A stretch of DNA of 46,728 bases from Bacteroidota bacterium. Lineage in GTDB: Bacteria > Bacteroidota > Bacteroidia > Chitinophagales > Saprospiraceae. The notes beneath the pieces were generated by a model. That model did no database searches and was not told where the DNA came from. It saw only the letters and a list, made by a program, of their open reading frames with translations. Both the position numbers and the translations under genes were made by a program. Where the stretch lies: contig JAKQLF010000196.1 in the NCBI GenBank assembly GCA_029567325.1, positions 1-46,728 of the forward strand, written 5' to 3'. Position 1 is the stretch's first letter. Every line of letters begins with the position of its first letter. Positions 9,867 through 18,277 of this stretch are shown piece by piece.

Positions 9867-11915
9867 ATGGAGCTTGATAAAATTGACCATATAGCGGCAA
9901 AAGCCTTTGAAGGTTTTATTGTGCGAAAAGATTTACTGGAGCAGTTCCGTAAAACTTACCCAGTGCCTACCTATGTAATTGAATTTCTATTGGGAAGGTA
10001 TTGTGCTACTACCAACGAAGCAGAAATTTTGGAAGGTTTAGAGATTGTAAAACGGCAATTGCAAGACCGAACGGTAAGGCCTGGTGAAGAAGAATATTTT
10101 AAATCAAAAGCAGAGAAACAAGGGAAAGTCAAACTAATTGACATCATTACTGCCAGATTGGATGCCAACAATGGCACTTATCTTGCTAATCTTCCAAGTT
10201 TACAACTCAATAGAGTCCGTATATCAAATGATATTGTTTATGCCAATGACAGAATGCTTACGGGAGGATTTTATGCGGAGATAGAATTGGAATATGATTC
10301 TTTAATAGCGCAAGAAAAAGGAGGAATTGCTTTTGGCATTGTCAGTATTAGACCTATCCAATTGTCACAACGAAATGTATTAGATATACTTTACAAAGGA
10401 AGAGAGAATTTTACTTTGGAAGAATGGAAAGATTTTTTGATTAGGAGTGTAGGTATGGAACCCTCTGGCCTGTCTGAAAAAGCTAAAAATGTTCTTTTTG
10501 CTAGAATGATTCCTTTTGTAGAACGCAATTATAACCTAGTGGAGTTAGGACCAAGAGGTACGGGAAAATCGCATTTATATCAGCAAATCTCACCCTACTC
10601 TCATTTGGTTTCTGGTGGCAAAGCAACAGTAGCCAAAATGTTTGTAAACATGGGTAGTGGTGAAAGAGGTCTTGTTTGCAAATATGATGTGGTTTGTTTT
10701 GATGAAGTATCTGGTGTTTCATTTGACCAAAAAGATGGTGTTAACATCATGAAAGGTTATATGGAAAGCGGTGAGTTTAGCCGAGGAAAAGAACCCATTC
10801 GTGCGGACGGTGGTATAGTAATGGTTGGAAACTTTGATGTAGATGTAGAGTATCAGCAACGAATCAGTCACTTATTTGGTCCAATGCCAAAAGAAATGAG
10901 AGACGATACAGCCTTCATGGATCGTATCCATGCTTTTGCACCAGGATGGGATTTTCCAAAACTCAACAAAACATATTTCACAATGCACTTTGGTTTGGTC
11001 AGTGATTTCCTGGCTGAATGTTGGACAAGGCTGAGAGACACCAGTCGTATTTCTTCTGTACTGTCTCGTATCGATTATGGAGGTGCTTTGAGCGGACGGG
11101 ATACAACGGCTGTCAACAAAACACTCAATGGCCTATTGAAATTAATGCAGCCAAATCCAGAAGCACCAATTTCAGATGAATTGCTAGAATGGGCAATCAA
11201 GATTTCGCTGGAATACCGCAGAAGAGTGAAAGAACAACAAAAACGCATTGGTTCTGCAGAATTTCGCAATACCCATTTCAGTTATCGAATTGGTGAAAAT
11301 GGTGTAGAGACGTTTGTGACTACGCCTGAAATTCACAGTGAAAATACGATAGGGGATGATCCAATGCCACCTGGTCAAATCTGGACCATGAACGTTGGGG
11401 GCGGTCAGGAGGAAACTACCGGACTATACAAAATTGAAATCAATTCTGGCCCAGGGTCTGGAGTCAAAATTCTTAACAAACCTTCACCCCCTGCTTTTCA
11501 GGAAAGTGTCCGTTACGCCGAACAAAACCTTTATAGCAAGGCAAAGGAATTGATAGGTGACAGAGATCCTCGTTCACACGAATTTTCTGTTCAGCTCCGT
11601 GCATTTGATGCATCAAAAAGTGGCAATGGAATGGGTATAGCCGTTTTGATGGGATTATGTAGCTCTATTCTAGAAAAGAATATCAAAGGAGGTTTAGTGA
11701 TTGTAGGGCAACTCAATCTTGGTGGTTCATTAGATTCAATCTACAATGCCGTTAACCTGGCTGAACTTACTGTGGAAAAAGGTGCAACAACATTACTCAT
11801 CCCACTGAATGCTAGGAAGCAATTGAATGAATTGTCAGACGAGATGATTACAAAAATAAATATCCAGTATTATACCGACTTAAAGGATTGTTTAATAAAG
11901 GCACTGCAGGATTAA
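9867..11915 (+). CDS. brxL: BREX AAA+ Lon-like protein BrxL
   Basis: BrxL is the last gene of many BREX-1 operons; related proteins form ring-shaped AAA+ assemblies on DNA and are needed for phage restriction. The 682-residue protein has Walker A GPRGTGKS at 228-235, Walker B ending in DE at 279-280, and a C-terminal Lon-protease-like domain (about 560-680). In that domain the usual Lon catalytic segment KDGPSAG aligns with KSGNGMG at 584-590, so the catalytic serine is replaced by Gly588, and the catalytic lysine after the GG of the next motif is also absent. The domain is therefore probably structural rather than proteolytic. No convincing terminator was seen directly after the gene. Confidence 0.94.
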   Translation: MELDKIDHIAAKAFEGFIVRKDLLEQFRKTYPVPTYVIEFLLGRYCATTNEAEILEGLEIVKRQLQDRTVRPGEEEYFKSKAEKQGKVKLIDIITARLDANNGTYLANLPSLQLNRVRISNDIVYANDRMLTGGFYAEIELEYDSLIAQEKGGIAFGIVSIRPIQLSQRNVLDILYKGRENFTLEEWKDFLIRSVGMEPSGLSEKAKNVLFARMIPFVERNYNLVELGPRGTGKSHLYQQISPYSHLVSGGKATVAKMFVNMGSGERGLVCKYDVVCFDEVSGVSFDQKDGVNIMKGYMESGEFSRGKEPIRADGGIVMVGNFDVDVEYQQRISHLFGPMPKEMRDDTAFMDRIHAFAPGWDFPKLNKTYFTMHFGLVSDFLAECWTRLRDTSRISSVLSRIDYGGALSGRDTTAVNKTLNGLLKLMQPNPEAPISDELLEWAIKISLEYRRRVKEQQKRIGSAEFRNTHFSYRIGENGVETFVTTPEIHSENTIGDDPMPPGQIWTMNVGGGQEETTGLYKIEINSGPGSGVKILNKPSPPAFQESVRYAEQNLYSKAKELIGDRDPRSHEFSVQLRAFDASKSGNGMGIAVLMGLCSSILEKNIKGGLVIVGQLNLGGSLDSIYNAVNLAELTVEKGATTLLIPLNARKQLNELSDEMITKINIQYYTDLKDCLIKALQD

Positions 11916-12007
11916 ATGTTTAAATATCATCCAGCCCACATCTCATTCAAAGTGTACCAGAGGAAAAGGGAAAGTGATTCAAATACTTCCCGAAAAAGGT
12001 GAATCTT

Positions 12008-12400
12008 GAATAAACCTATTTCGCAACACCCAATCCCAGTGGACTGTGAACTTTCAGTTCGCAGCAAGAAGCATGCAGCCAAATAAATTTGGCAGTCCAC
12101 AAAGCACTGTAGAAATGGCTTTGCAACACTAATCCCGGTGGACTGTGAACTTTCATTTCGCAGCCAGAAATGTGCAGCCAAATAAATTTGGCAGTCCACT
12201 GAGAATTGTAGAAATGTCTCAGTTACTCCCAATCCCAGCGGACTGTGAACTTTCAGTTCGCAGCCAGAAACATGCCGCAAAATAAATTTGGCAGTCCACA
12301 AAGCCCTGAAGAAAACCTTTGGCTCTCCCCAAAACACAGACGAAATCTATTTCGCAACAACCAGTCCCAGTGGACGGTAAACTTCAGTTCGGAGAAAAAT
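12008..12400. repeat. Structured tandem repeat array 1 (about 99-base unit)
   Basis: Three full units and one decayed unit follow each other; the landmark GTGGAC (GCGGAC in the third) lies near 12039, 12138, about 12238 and 12370, a period of about 99 bases in the well-kept part. Each unit carries GTGGACTG and GCAGTCCAC as an outer inverted pair about 50 bases apart, enclosing a hairpin related to TGAACTTTCAGTTCGCA and an AT-rich near-palindrome (CCAAATAAATTTGG). Open frames here (for example 12245-12523 plus, 11927-12337 minus) are by-products of the repeat. The rest of the 11916-12597 gap shows only a small inverted repeat (12435-12447) and the hairpin listed next. Confidence 0.9.
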
Positions 12401-12525
12401 GGCAATTCCTTCTTTGGGAATCATGCAACATATCACACTAATAGTGTAATGCAAAAACCTCAAAGGTCACCTACTTTTATTCAAATAATTCGAAAGGCAT
12501 TCCATCAAAATGCATTCATGTAATT

Positions 12526-12550
12526 GAAGCATGTTTTTGAGCATGCTTTC
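12526..12550. other. Hairpin between the BREX side and the ALDH gene
   Basis: GAAGCATG at 12526-12533 pairs with CATGCTTTC at 12542-12550 with one bulge across an 8-base loop. There is no U-tract on either strand, so it is a weak terminator candidate at best. It lies about 50 bases before the aldehyde dehydrogenase start. Confidence 0.35.
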
Positions 12551-12597
12551 GAAGAAAACAGGAGAATTTCCTCAAAGGATGTCATTAATAAAAAAAT

Positions 12598-13980
12598 ATG
12601 TCTATACAAACAGTCAATCCAAACACAAACAAAACCATCAAGTCATTTGAAGAAGTGACTGAAAAGGCGCTGGAGGCTAAAGTTGCCAAAGCACAAGTTG
12701 CTTTTGTGGATTGGAAAGAAACCAGTTATGAACAGCGAGCAGATTTATTGCATAAAGTTGCCACACTCATGCGTTTTAAAAAAGCAACATTAGCCAAAAC
12801 CATCACATTGGAAATGGGTAAACTTTTGGCTCAAGCAGAAGGAGAAATTGATCTGAGTGCCGATATTTTTGATTATTATGCCGATCATGGAGCAACATTT
12901 CTGGCAGATACCGTGCTCGACCCTGAATTTGGTTCAGCCATTGTTCGCAGCAGCCCAATTGGTGTATTGTTGGGCGTCATGCCTTGGAATTTTCCTTACT
13001 ATCAAGTAGCGCGTTTTGTAGCTCCCAATATCATGGTTGGTAATACCATATTACTCAAACATGCTTCTATCGTGCCGCAATGTGCAGCTGCAATCGAAGC
13101 ATTATTTATGGAAGCAGAAGCTCCTGAAGGATTATACACCAATCTGTACATCTCTGGTAAACGCATATCACCACTCATTTCTGACAAAAGAATAAAAGGT
13201 GTTTCTTTAACAGGGAGTGAGGAAGCCGGTGCAAGTGTTGCCATGGAAGCGGGAAAACACCTGAAAAAGGTAGTGCTTGAGTTGGGTGGCAATGATGTGT
13301 TTATCATTCTGGAAGATGCAGATTTGGAAAAAACGGTAGAATGGGCAGTGGTTGGCAGAATGAATAACAACGGGCAATGTTGCATTGCATCCAAGAGGTT
13401 TATCTCTGTGGAAGCCATAGCTGCACCATTTTTGGAGAAGTTTAAAGAGCAACTTTCAAAAATGAAACTTGGTGATCCGATGGACGCCGATACAGAATTA
13501 GGTCCTTTGAGTACGGAAGAAGCGGCTATCAATTTGGCTGATCAAGTGAAACGGTCAGTTGATGGTGGTGCAAAGGTTTTGTTGGGTGGTAAAAGGGCAA
13601 ATCGGGAAGGGGCGTTTATGGAACCCACGATACTCACCAACTTGAAACCAGGTATTGCAGCCTATCACGAAGAATTATTTGGTCCGGTCGCAACTTTCTA
13701 CGTGGTGAAAGATGAACAGGACGCTATTGATCTGGCGAATGATTCAGATTTTGGTTTGGGGGCATCCATTTTTACAAAAGACATCGAGCGCGGAAAAAGA
13801 ATAGCCGATAAACTCGATGTGGGAATGGTATTTATCAATCATCCTACCTGGACACAAGCAGACCTTCCATTTGGTGGAATGAAGGCTTCAGGTTTTGGCC
13901 GCGAACTTTCTGAATTAGGGATAAAAGAGTTTGTCAATAAGAAACTGATTCGAGTGAGTGATCTCAACGATCCATTTTAA
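12598..13980 (+). CDS. NAD(P)-dependent aldehyde dehydrogenase, succinate-semialdehyde type
   Basis: It oxidises an aldehyde to the carboxylic acid with NAD(P)+. The 460-residue protein is typical of the ALDH superfamily: MPWNFPY near 122-128, ELGGN with catalytic Glu228, and GQCCIA with catalytic Cys262. The short length and the PWNFP context resemble succinate-semialdehyde dehydrogenases, but the substrate is not certain. The ATG follows an A-rich stretch with no clear Shine-Dalgarno sequence, as is common in Bacteroidota. It stands alone between repeat array 1 and an SDR gene 113 bases downstream. Confidence 0.93.
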   Translation: MSIQTVNPNTNKTIKSFEEVTEKALEAKVAKAQVAFVDWKETSYEQRADLLHKVATLMRFKKATLAKTITLEMGKLLAQAEGEIDLSADIFDYYADHGATFLADTVLDPEFGSAIVRSSPIGVLLGVMPWNFPYYQVARFVAPNIMVGNTILLKHASIVPQCAAAIEALFMEAEAPEGLYTNLYISGKRISPLISDKRIKGVSLTGSEEAGASVAMEAGKHLKKVVLELGGNDVFIILEDADLEKTVEWAVVGRMNNNGQCCIASKRFISVEAIAAPFLEKFKEQLSKMKLGDPMDADTELGPLSTEEAAINLADQVKRSVDGGAKVLLGGKRANREGAFMEPTILTNLKPGIAAYHEELFGPVATFYVVKDEQDAIDLANDSDFGLGASIFTKDIERGKRIADKLDVGMVFINHPTWTQADLPFGGMKASGFGRELSELGIKEFVNKKLIRVSDLNDPF

Positions 13981-14012
13981 AACACAGCTACATTTTCTTA
14001 ATAACAAAATGA

Positions 14013-14038
14013 AATGGATTTACCGAAGATAATCCATT
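14013..14038. other. Inverted repeat after the ALDH gene
   Basis: AATGGATT (14013-14020) and AATCCATT (14031-14038) form an 8-base-pair stem with a 10-base loop, 33 bases after the ALDH stop. A run of T residues does not follow, so a role as terminator or as operator for the SDR gene is only possible, not shown. Confidence 0.35.
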
Positions 14039-14093
14039 CGCAAATAAACTTTTAAGACAAAAAAAAATTTCTAAACTAAAAAATAATTCCAAA

Positions 14094-14834
14094 ATGGATA
14101 TTAAAGATAAAGTAATAATCATAACCGGAGCCTCTAGTGGTATTGGTGAAGCAACGGCTTTAAAACTATCAAAAGAGGGTGCTAAAGTAGTCCTTTCCGC
14201 ACGGAGAAAAGAAAAATTGACCGACCTCAAAAAGATCATAGAGGATCAAGGTGGTCATGCCTTGGTAGTCGCTGCAGATGTGACGAAGAAGGCTGATATG
14301 GAAAAGTTAGTTGCTAAAACACTCGAAGTTTATGGCACTATCGACGCCATCATCAATAATGCTGGTTTGATGCCTTTGTCCTACGTGAAGAATCTGAAGA
14401 CGGATGAGTGGGAGCAAATGGTGGATGTCAATATCAAAGGTGTTTTGAATGGTGTTGCTGCGGTCTTACCAACCCTTATGAAAAATAAAAAAGGACACAT
14501 TATCAATATTTCCTCAACTGCTGCGTACAGATATTTCCCGGGCGGCGCAGTGTATTGTGCCACAAAAGCTGCTGTAAAAATGTTTTCAGAAGGACTCAGA
14601 CAGGAGTTAGCGCCAAAAATGGGCATACGCGTTACCTCCATAGAGCCTGGAGCAGTAGCTACAAACTTGATGGACACCATTACAGATGAGGATATTTTAG
14701 GTCAGGTATCCAAAATGAAGGATATGACTAAACTTGAGTCGGAAGATATCGCGGAGGCCATTTATTATGCCCTCATGCAACCGAGCAGAGTGAATATCAA
14801 TGATGTGTATATTATGCCAACTGAACAACAATAG
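14094..14834 (+). CDS. Short-chain dehydrogenase/reductase (SDR)
   Basis: A classical SDR oxidoreductase of 246 residues using NAD(P)H. It shows the cofactor motif TGASSGIG near residues 12-19, the NNAG motif, catalytic Ser141 and the Tyr154-Cys-Ala-Thr-Lys158 catalytic pair. The C-terminal part is like the clavulanate-dehydrogenase/YdfG group, for which substrates are broad and hard to predict. It sits between two other oxidoreductases (ALDH and MDR), but intergenic repeats separate them, so they are probably separate transcripts. Confidence 0.93.
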   Translation: MDIKDKVIIITGASSGIGEATALKLSKEGAKVVLSARRKEKLTDLKKIIEDQGGHALVVAADVTKKADMEKLVAKTLEVYGTIDAIINNAGLMPLSYVKNLKTDEWEQMVDVNIKGVLNGVAAVLPTLMKNKKGHIINISSTAAYRYFPGGAVYCATKAAVKMFSEGLRQELAPKMGIRVTSIEPGAVATNLMDTITDEDILGQVSKMKDMTKLESEDIAEAIYYALMQPSRVNINDVYIMPTEQQ

Positions 14835-14857
14835 CCGAATCGCCTTTTAATTGAAAG

Positions 14858-15030
14858 GTGTATTTCACAACTTCGTTTTTAAATACCCCAGCGGGGTAAA
14901 ATATTTATAACCATGGATGAAGTCCATGGTAAAAATGAAAAGTCAACATGATTTTGGTGGGATTTTTGGCTAAATTTCCAAAAATCATGACAAAATCACA
15001 ACGACAAATTTAAGAAGTCGAGGAATGCAC
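14858..15030. mobile_element. MITE-like element, family C, copy 1
   Basis: A 173-base non-coding element with imperfect terminal inverted repeats (left GTGTATTTCACAACTTC, right end read backwards GTGCATTCCTCGACTTC). Internal landmarks are the hairpin ACCCC-agc-GGGGT, ACCATGGA-tgaag-TCCATGGT, and an arm pair around CCAAAAATCATGAC. A second copy of nearly equal length lies inverted at 30536-30713 and a left-end remnant lies at about 20920-21010. It carries no gene and probably moved with a transposase encoded elsewhere. Confidence 0.8.
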
Positions 15031-15086
15031 TTTTATATAGAATAGTATTTTTTCGAAACAAAAGCATTGGTGCTTAATAAAATAAA

Positions 15087-16085
15087 ATGATGAACAAGAT
15101 AATCCTGTTGAAAAAACGGCCATTTGGCAAACCCTCCCTTAGTGATTTTGAATTCATTAGGGAAGAAATGCCAACACCAAAAGATAACGAACTACTTTTA
15201 AAAACGGTTTATGTTTCTGTCGATCCTTATTTACGTGGCCGAATGAATGACGCTAAATCCTATATTCCGGCATTTGAATTAAATAAGCCCATTCAATCGG
15301 GAATAATAGCCGAAGTCATCGATAGCAAACACCCTGATTTCAAAAAGGGTGATTTCGTATCGAGTAATTTGGAATGGAAGGAATATCAAATTTCTAATGG
15401 CAAAGGATTGGTCAAGGTAGATGAAAATGAAGCTAAATTATCAAGTTATTTAGGCATATTAGGTATGACTGGATTGACCGCTTATTTAGGTTTAATGGAA
15501 ATAGGATTGCCCAAAAAAGGAGAAACTTTGGTCGTTTCAGGTGCAGGAGGCGCTGTTGGATCAGTAGTGGGACAAATTGGTAAATTACACGGTTGTAAGG
15601 TCGTTGGTCTGACTGGTTCGGATGAAAAAGTATCGCTACTCACCTCAAAGTTCAACTTCGATCAAGCCATTAATTACAAAACAACATCGAATTTAAAAAC
15701 TGCCATCCGAACTGCTTGTCCGAATGGGGTAGACATCTACTTCGACAATGTCGGTGGTGAAATTTCAGACGCTGTGTTGGCAAACATCAATACGTATGCG
15801 CGATTGCCCGTATGTGGTGCTATATCGCTTTACAATGTAACGGAGATTCAAATGGGCCCGCGATTGCAACCCATCCTGCTCACCAAAAGCGCTACCATGA
15901 GGGGTTTCATAATCAGTGATTTTGCGGAAAAATTTCCGGAAGCTATAAAACAACTAACAGCATGGCTAAAAGATGACAAAATCGCTTTCAGTGAAACCAT
16001 AGTGAAAGGCTTCGACAATATTCCTCAGGCATTTATTGATCTGTTTGATGGGAAAAACAAAGGAAAAATGATTGTGGAAATATAG
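15087..16085 (+). CDS. NADP-dependent medium-chain reductase (CurA/PTGR-like)
   Basis: A 332-residue zinc-free medium-chain dehydrogenase/reductase, of the group that includes curcumin reductase CurA and leukotriene-B4 dehydrogenase; these reduce the C=C bond of alpha,beta-unsaturated ketones. Visible features are the N-terminal catalytic half with VDPYLRGRM near residues 47-55 and the Rossmann motif GAGGAVGSVVGQ near 151-162. The zinc-binding loop of alcohol dehydrogenases is missing, as expected. ATGATG gives two candidate starts three bases apart. It follows MITE copy C1 directly and stands alone. Confidence 0.92.
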   Translation: MMNKIILLKKRPFGKPSLSDFEFIREEMPTPKDNELLLKTVYVSVDPYLRGRMNDAKSYIPAFELNKPIQSGIIAEVIDSKHPDFKKGDFVSSNLEWKEYQISNGKGLVKVDENEAKLSSYLGILGMTGLTAYLGLMEIGLPKKGETLVVSGAGGAVGSVVGQIGKLHGCKVVGLTGSDEKVSLLTSKFNFDQAINYKTTSNLKTAIRTACPNGVDIYFDNVGGEISDAVLANINTYARLPVCGAISLYNVTEIQMGPRLQPILLTKSATMRGFIISDFAEKFPEAIKQLTAWLKDDKIAFSETIVKGFDNIPQAFIDLFDGKNKGKMIVEI

Positions 16086-16176
16086 AGGATCTCTATAATA
16101 AGCCCTGTAGAAAACAATTTTGCTAGCTTCAAATGACATCAAATTCTGTTGTTTTTGAAATGTTTGAAAATTGTAT

Positions 16177-16199
16177 AATTCTTTGATAAACAAAGAATT
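16177..16199. other. Hairpin downstream of the MDR gene
   Basis: AATTCTTTG (16177-16185) and CAAAGAATT (16191-16199) form a perfect 9-base-pair stem with a 5-base loop. No U-tract follows. Its right arm merges with the left direct repeat that brackets the AbiE locus. Confidence 0.5.
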
Positions 16200-16245
16200 G
16201 AGATATTGAGAGCATTGGTGTTTACAAATAATTATGCGTTATTTT
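16188..16245 (+). repeat. Left direct repeat flanking the AbiE locus
   Basis: This stretch (landmarks AGAATTGAGAT, ATTGGT, AAATAATT, CGTTATTTT in order) returns in the same orientation at 18198-18256 with roughly three quarters of positions identical by eye. The two copies enclose the promoter and both genes of the AbiE toxin-antitoxin system. Confidence 0.6.
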
Positions 16246-16282
16246 AAAAAAGAACAAATCTAATTATTGGCAATATTTCTAT

Positions 16283-16315
16283 TTTGCTGCCGTTTCATAG
16301 AAAATTGTATCTTTG
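16283..16315 (+). promoter_or_regulatory. Bacteroidota-type promoter of the abiE operon
   Basis: TTTG (16283-16286) and TATCTTTG (16308-16315) match the -33 and -7 elements of the Bacteroidota housekeeping promoter, with a 21-base spacer. Transcription would begin around 16320, which places the true start of AbiEi within a few codons of position 16335. Confidence 0.65.
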
Positions 16316-16334
16316 TTTATAATATTACAAAGTC

Positions 16335-17081
16335 ATCGCAACAGACAAACTACATACAGACAATTTTATACATCATTTCAAAGGCAAAGCAGTTTTTGAA
16401 ACGAAGGATATTGTTGATTTCTATAAGCTAACCGAGAAGTTCATCAAATCGACAACAATCAATTGGCGTGTCTACACATTGGTTCAAAAAGGCGTATTGC
16501 AACGCATTGGAAGAGGGAAATTCAAACTAGGCAAAGTCAGAAAATATATGCCAGAAATTTCATCGTTGGAAAAATCAATTTTCAAGAAGTTGAAAACAGC
16601 ATTTCCTTATGCCAATTTTTGCGTTTGGAAAACCTCTGTTTTCAACGAATTTATGCAACATCAACCTAGCAGATTTTTTTTAATGGTAGAAACGGATAAA
16701 GAAATAACTAATTCAGTTTTTTATTTTTTGAGAGATTTAAAAAAATCAGTGTTTATTGATCCTACTAAAGATATTTTGGAAAAATACGTATTGGATAACA
16801 AAGATGTGGTATTAATAAAACCACTTCTTTCAGAAGCACCAACGCAAAAAACAAATGAAATTGAAACAGTAACCTTAGAAAAAATCTTGGTAGATCTATA
16901 TTGTGATGAAATAATTTTTTCGGCTCAACAAGGTGCGGAGATGAGGACTATATACAAAGAAGCATTTGCCAAATACACCATTAATCAAAGTAAAATGCTT
17001 CGTTATGCGAGCAGAAGACGAAAAAAAGAAGAAGTGTACCGGTATGTGAGTAAAATTTCAAATTTATGGCAGCATTCATAA
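16335..17081 (+). CDS. abiEi: AbiEi-type antitoxin / transcriptional repressor
   Basis: AbiEi proteins are the antitoxins of type IV AbiE systems; they bind operator DNA and counter the AbiEii nucleotidyltransferase. The N-terminal winged helix is visible in the frame (DIVDFYKL, INWRVYTLV, GVLQRIGRGKF). The frame is open from 16323 but contains no ATG, GTG or TTG before TTG at 16479, which would cut the winged helix in half. The start at 16335 is inferred from the promoter and reads ATC, so it is either a rare start, a mutation or a sequencing error. A conservative model is 16479-17081, 200 residues. The toxin gene follows 19 bases downstream. Confidence 0.75.
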   Translation: MATDKLHTDNFIHHFKGKAVFETKDIVDFYKLTEKFIKSTTINWRVYTLVQKGVLQRIGRGKFKLGKVRKYMPEISSLEKSIFKKLKTAFPYANFCVWKTSVFNEFMQHQPSRFFLMVETDKEITNSVFYFLRDLKKSVFIDPTKDILEKYVLDNKDVVLIKPLLSEAPTQKTNEIETVTLEKILVDLYCDEIIFSAQQGAEMRTIYKEAFAKYTINQSKMLRYASRRRKKEEVYRYVSKISNLWQHS

Positions 17082-17100
17082 CTAATTGCCGCTTTATAGT

Positions 17101-18180
17101 ATGATTAACTTAAGTGAAATTTCAAGTGAGTGGCTTAGCAATGTATCAAGACAACACCGTAATGTTGACAAAATCCTTGTTGAGAAAGTTATTCGTGCTT
17201 TGTTACTGTTGGAGGGTTTGTCAAAACAAAAACTACCCTTTGTGTTCAAGGGGGGTACTGCTTTAATGTTGCATTTCAATTCAACCAAACGACTTTCCAT
17301 AGATATAGATATTATTTTACCTCAAGATTCCAGTATCTATAATATCAAAAATTTAGAAAGCTATTTAGATGCAATCGTATTAGAACAAGGATTCATCAGG
17401 AAGGAGTTACAGCACCGAAGCACAACTTCAAAAATTAAAAAAGAACATTACAAATTTTTCTATTCGCCTTTGTACAAAACCAATAAAGATCAGGAATATG
17501 TTCTCTTGGACATCCTTTTTGAAGAAGTAAATTATGTAAATCTCATCACTTTGCCAATTCAATCGGACTTTGTGCCAATCATTGACAAACCATTAACTGT
17601 AAATGTGCCAAGTTTGGAGGATATTTTAGGAGATAAACTCACGGCTTTTGCACCCAACACCACAGGTATTCCATATTTCAAAAAGGGCGACAGTATGAGT
17701 ATGGAAATCATCAAACAACTTTACGATATTGGGAATTTGTTTAATGTAGTAAAAGACTTAGAAACTATTAAAACTACATTTTATTCTTTTGCCAAAACTG
17801 AAATTGCATACCGCAATGCTGATGGAAAGAACGAAAACGATGTTTTGGAAGATATATACCAAACAGCTCTTTGTATAGTGAGTAGAGGAACAGATGGTAA
17901 TGGAAATTTTGAAGAATTTCAAACTGGCATTGGTCGAATCAGAAGTTTTATTTTTTCTGAAACCTATCATATTGAAAAGGCAATTGCCGACGCTTCAAAA
18001 GCGGCTTATCTTGCGACATTGATACGTCTCAATGTAATTACAATAGCGAAATATGAAAATCCACTTCAACTAGCAAATTGGCAAATAGGCGACCCTCTCA
18101 GTAATAAATTAAACAAGCTTAAAAGGTCTAATCCCGAAGCGTTTTTTTATTGGTATAAAATTTACGAATTAAAAAAATAA
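17101..18180 (+). CDS. abiEii: AbiEii nucleotidyltransferase toxin
   Basis: The toxin of an AbiE system, a nucleotidyltransferase of the DUF1814 family that blocks growth when not neutralised, and that can stop phage propagation by abortive infection. The catalytic signature is intact: FKGGTA at 49-54, then Arg64-Leu-Ser-Ile-Asp68-Ile-Asp70, that is the KGGT and RxSxDxD motifs of this family. I chose the ATG at 17101 (359 residues) over the TTG at 17086, since the helix starting MINLSEIS is the usual beginning. All visible motifs are intact, so the toxin is probably functional. Confidence 0.92.
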   Translation: MINLSEISSEWLSNVSRQHRNVDKILVEKVIRALLLLEGLSKQKLPFVFKGGTALMLHFNSTKRLSIDIDIILPQDSSIYNIKNLESYLDAIVLEQGFIRKELQHRSTTSKIKKEHYKFFYSPLYKTNKDQEYVLLDILFEEVNYVNLITLPIQSDFVPIIDKPLTVNVPSLEDILGDKLTAFAPNTTGIPYFKKGDSMSMEIIKQLYDIGNLFNVVKDLETIKTTFYSFAKTEIAYRNADGKNENDVLEDIYQTALCIVSRGTDGNGNFEEFQTGIGRIRSFIFSETYHIEKAIADASKAAYLATLIRLNVITIAKYENPLQLANWQIGDPLSNKLNKLKRSNPEAFFYWYKIYELKK

Positions 18181-18197
18181 ATTTCTGACAAGTTTCG

Positions 18198-18256
18198 AAA
18201 CACAGAATTGAGATTTTACGAGAATTGGTCATTATAAATAATTTAAACGTTATTTT
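18198..18256 (+). repeat. Right direct repeat flanking the AbiE locus
   Basis: Same-orientation imperfect copy of 16188-16245, starting 18 bases after the AbiEii stop. It also contains AGAATTGAGAT, ATTGGT, AAATAATT and CGTTATTTT in order. It lies just before MITE copy B1. Confidence 0.6.
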
Positions 18257-18277
18257 GTGATAATTTTTCGAATTTTA

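Noticed and set aside
11927-12523. Two open frames of 136 and 92 codons over array 1
   Set aside because: They follow the 99-base repeat period, lie on opposite strands of the same repeats and show no domain; similar frames appear in array 2.
13002-13532. 176-codon minus-strand frame opposite the aldehyde dehydrogenase
   Set aside because: Shadow of a strongly conserved gene; the composition follows the opposite strand's codon positions.
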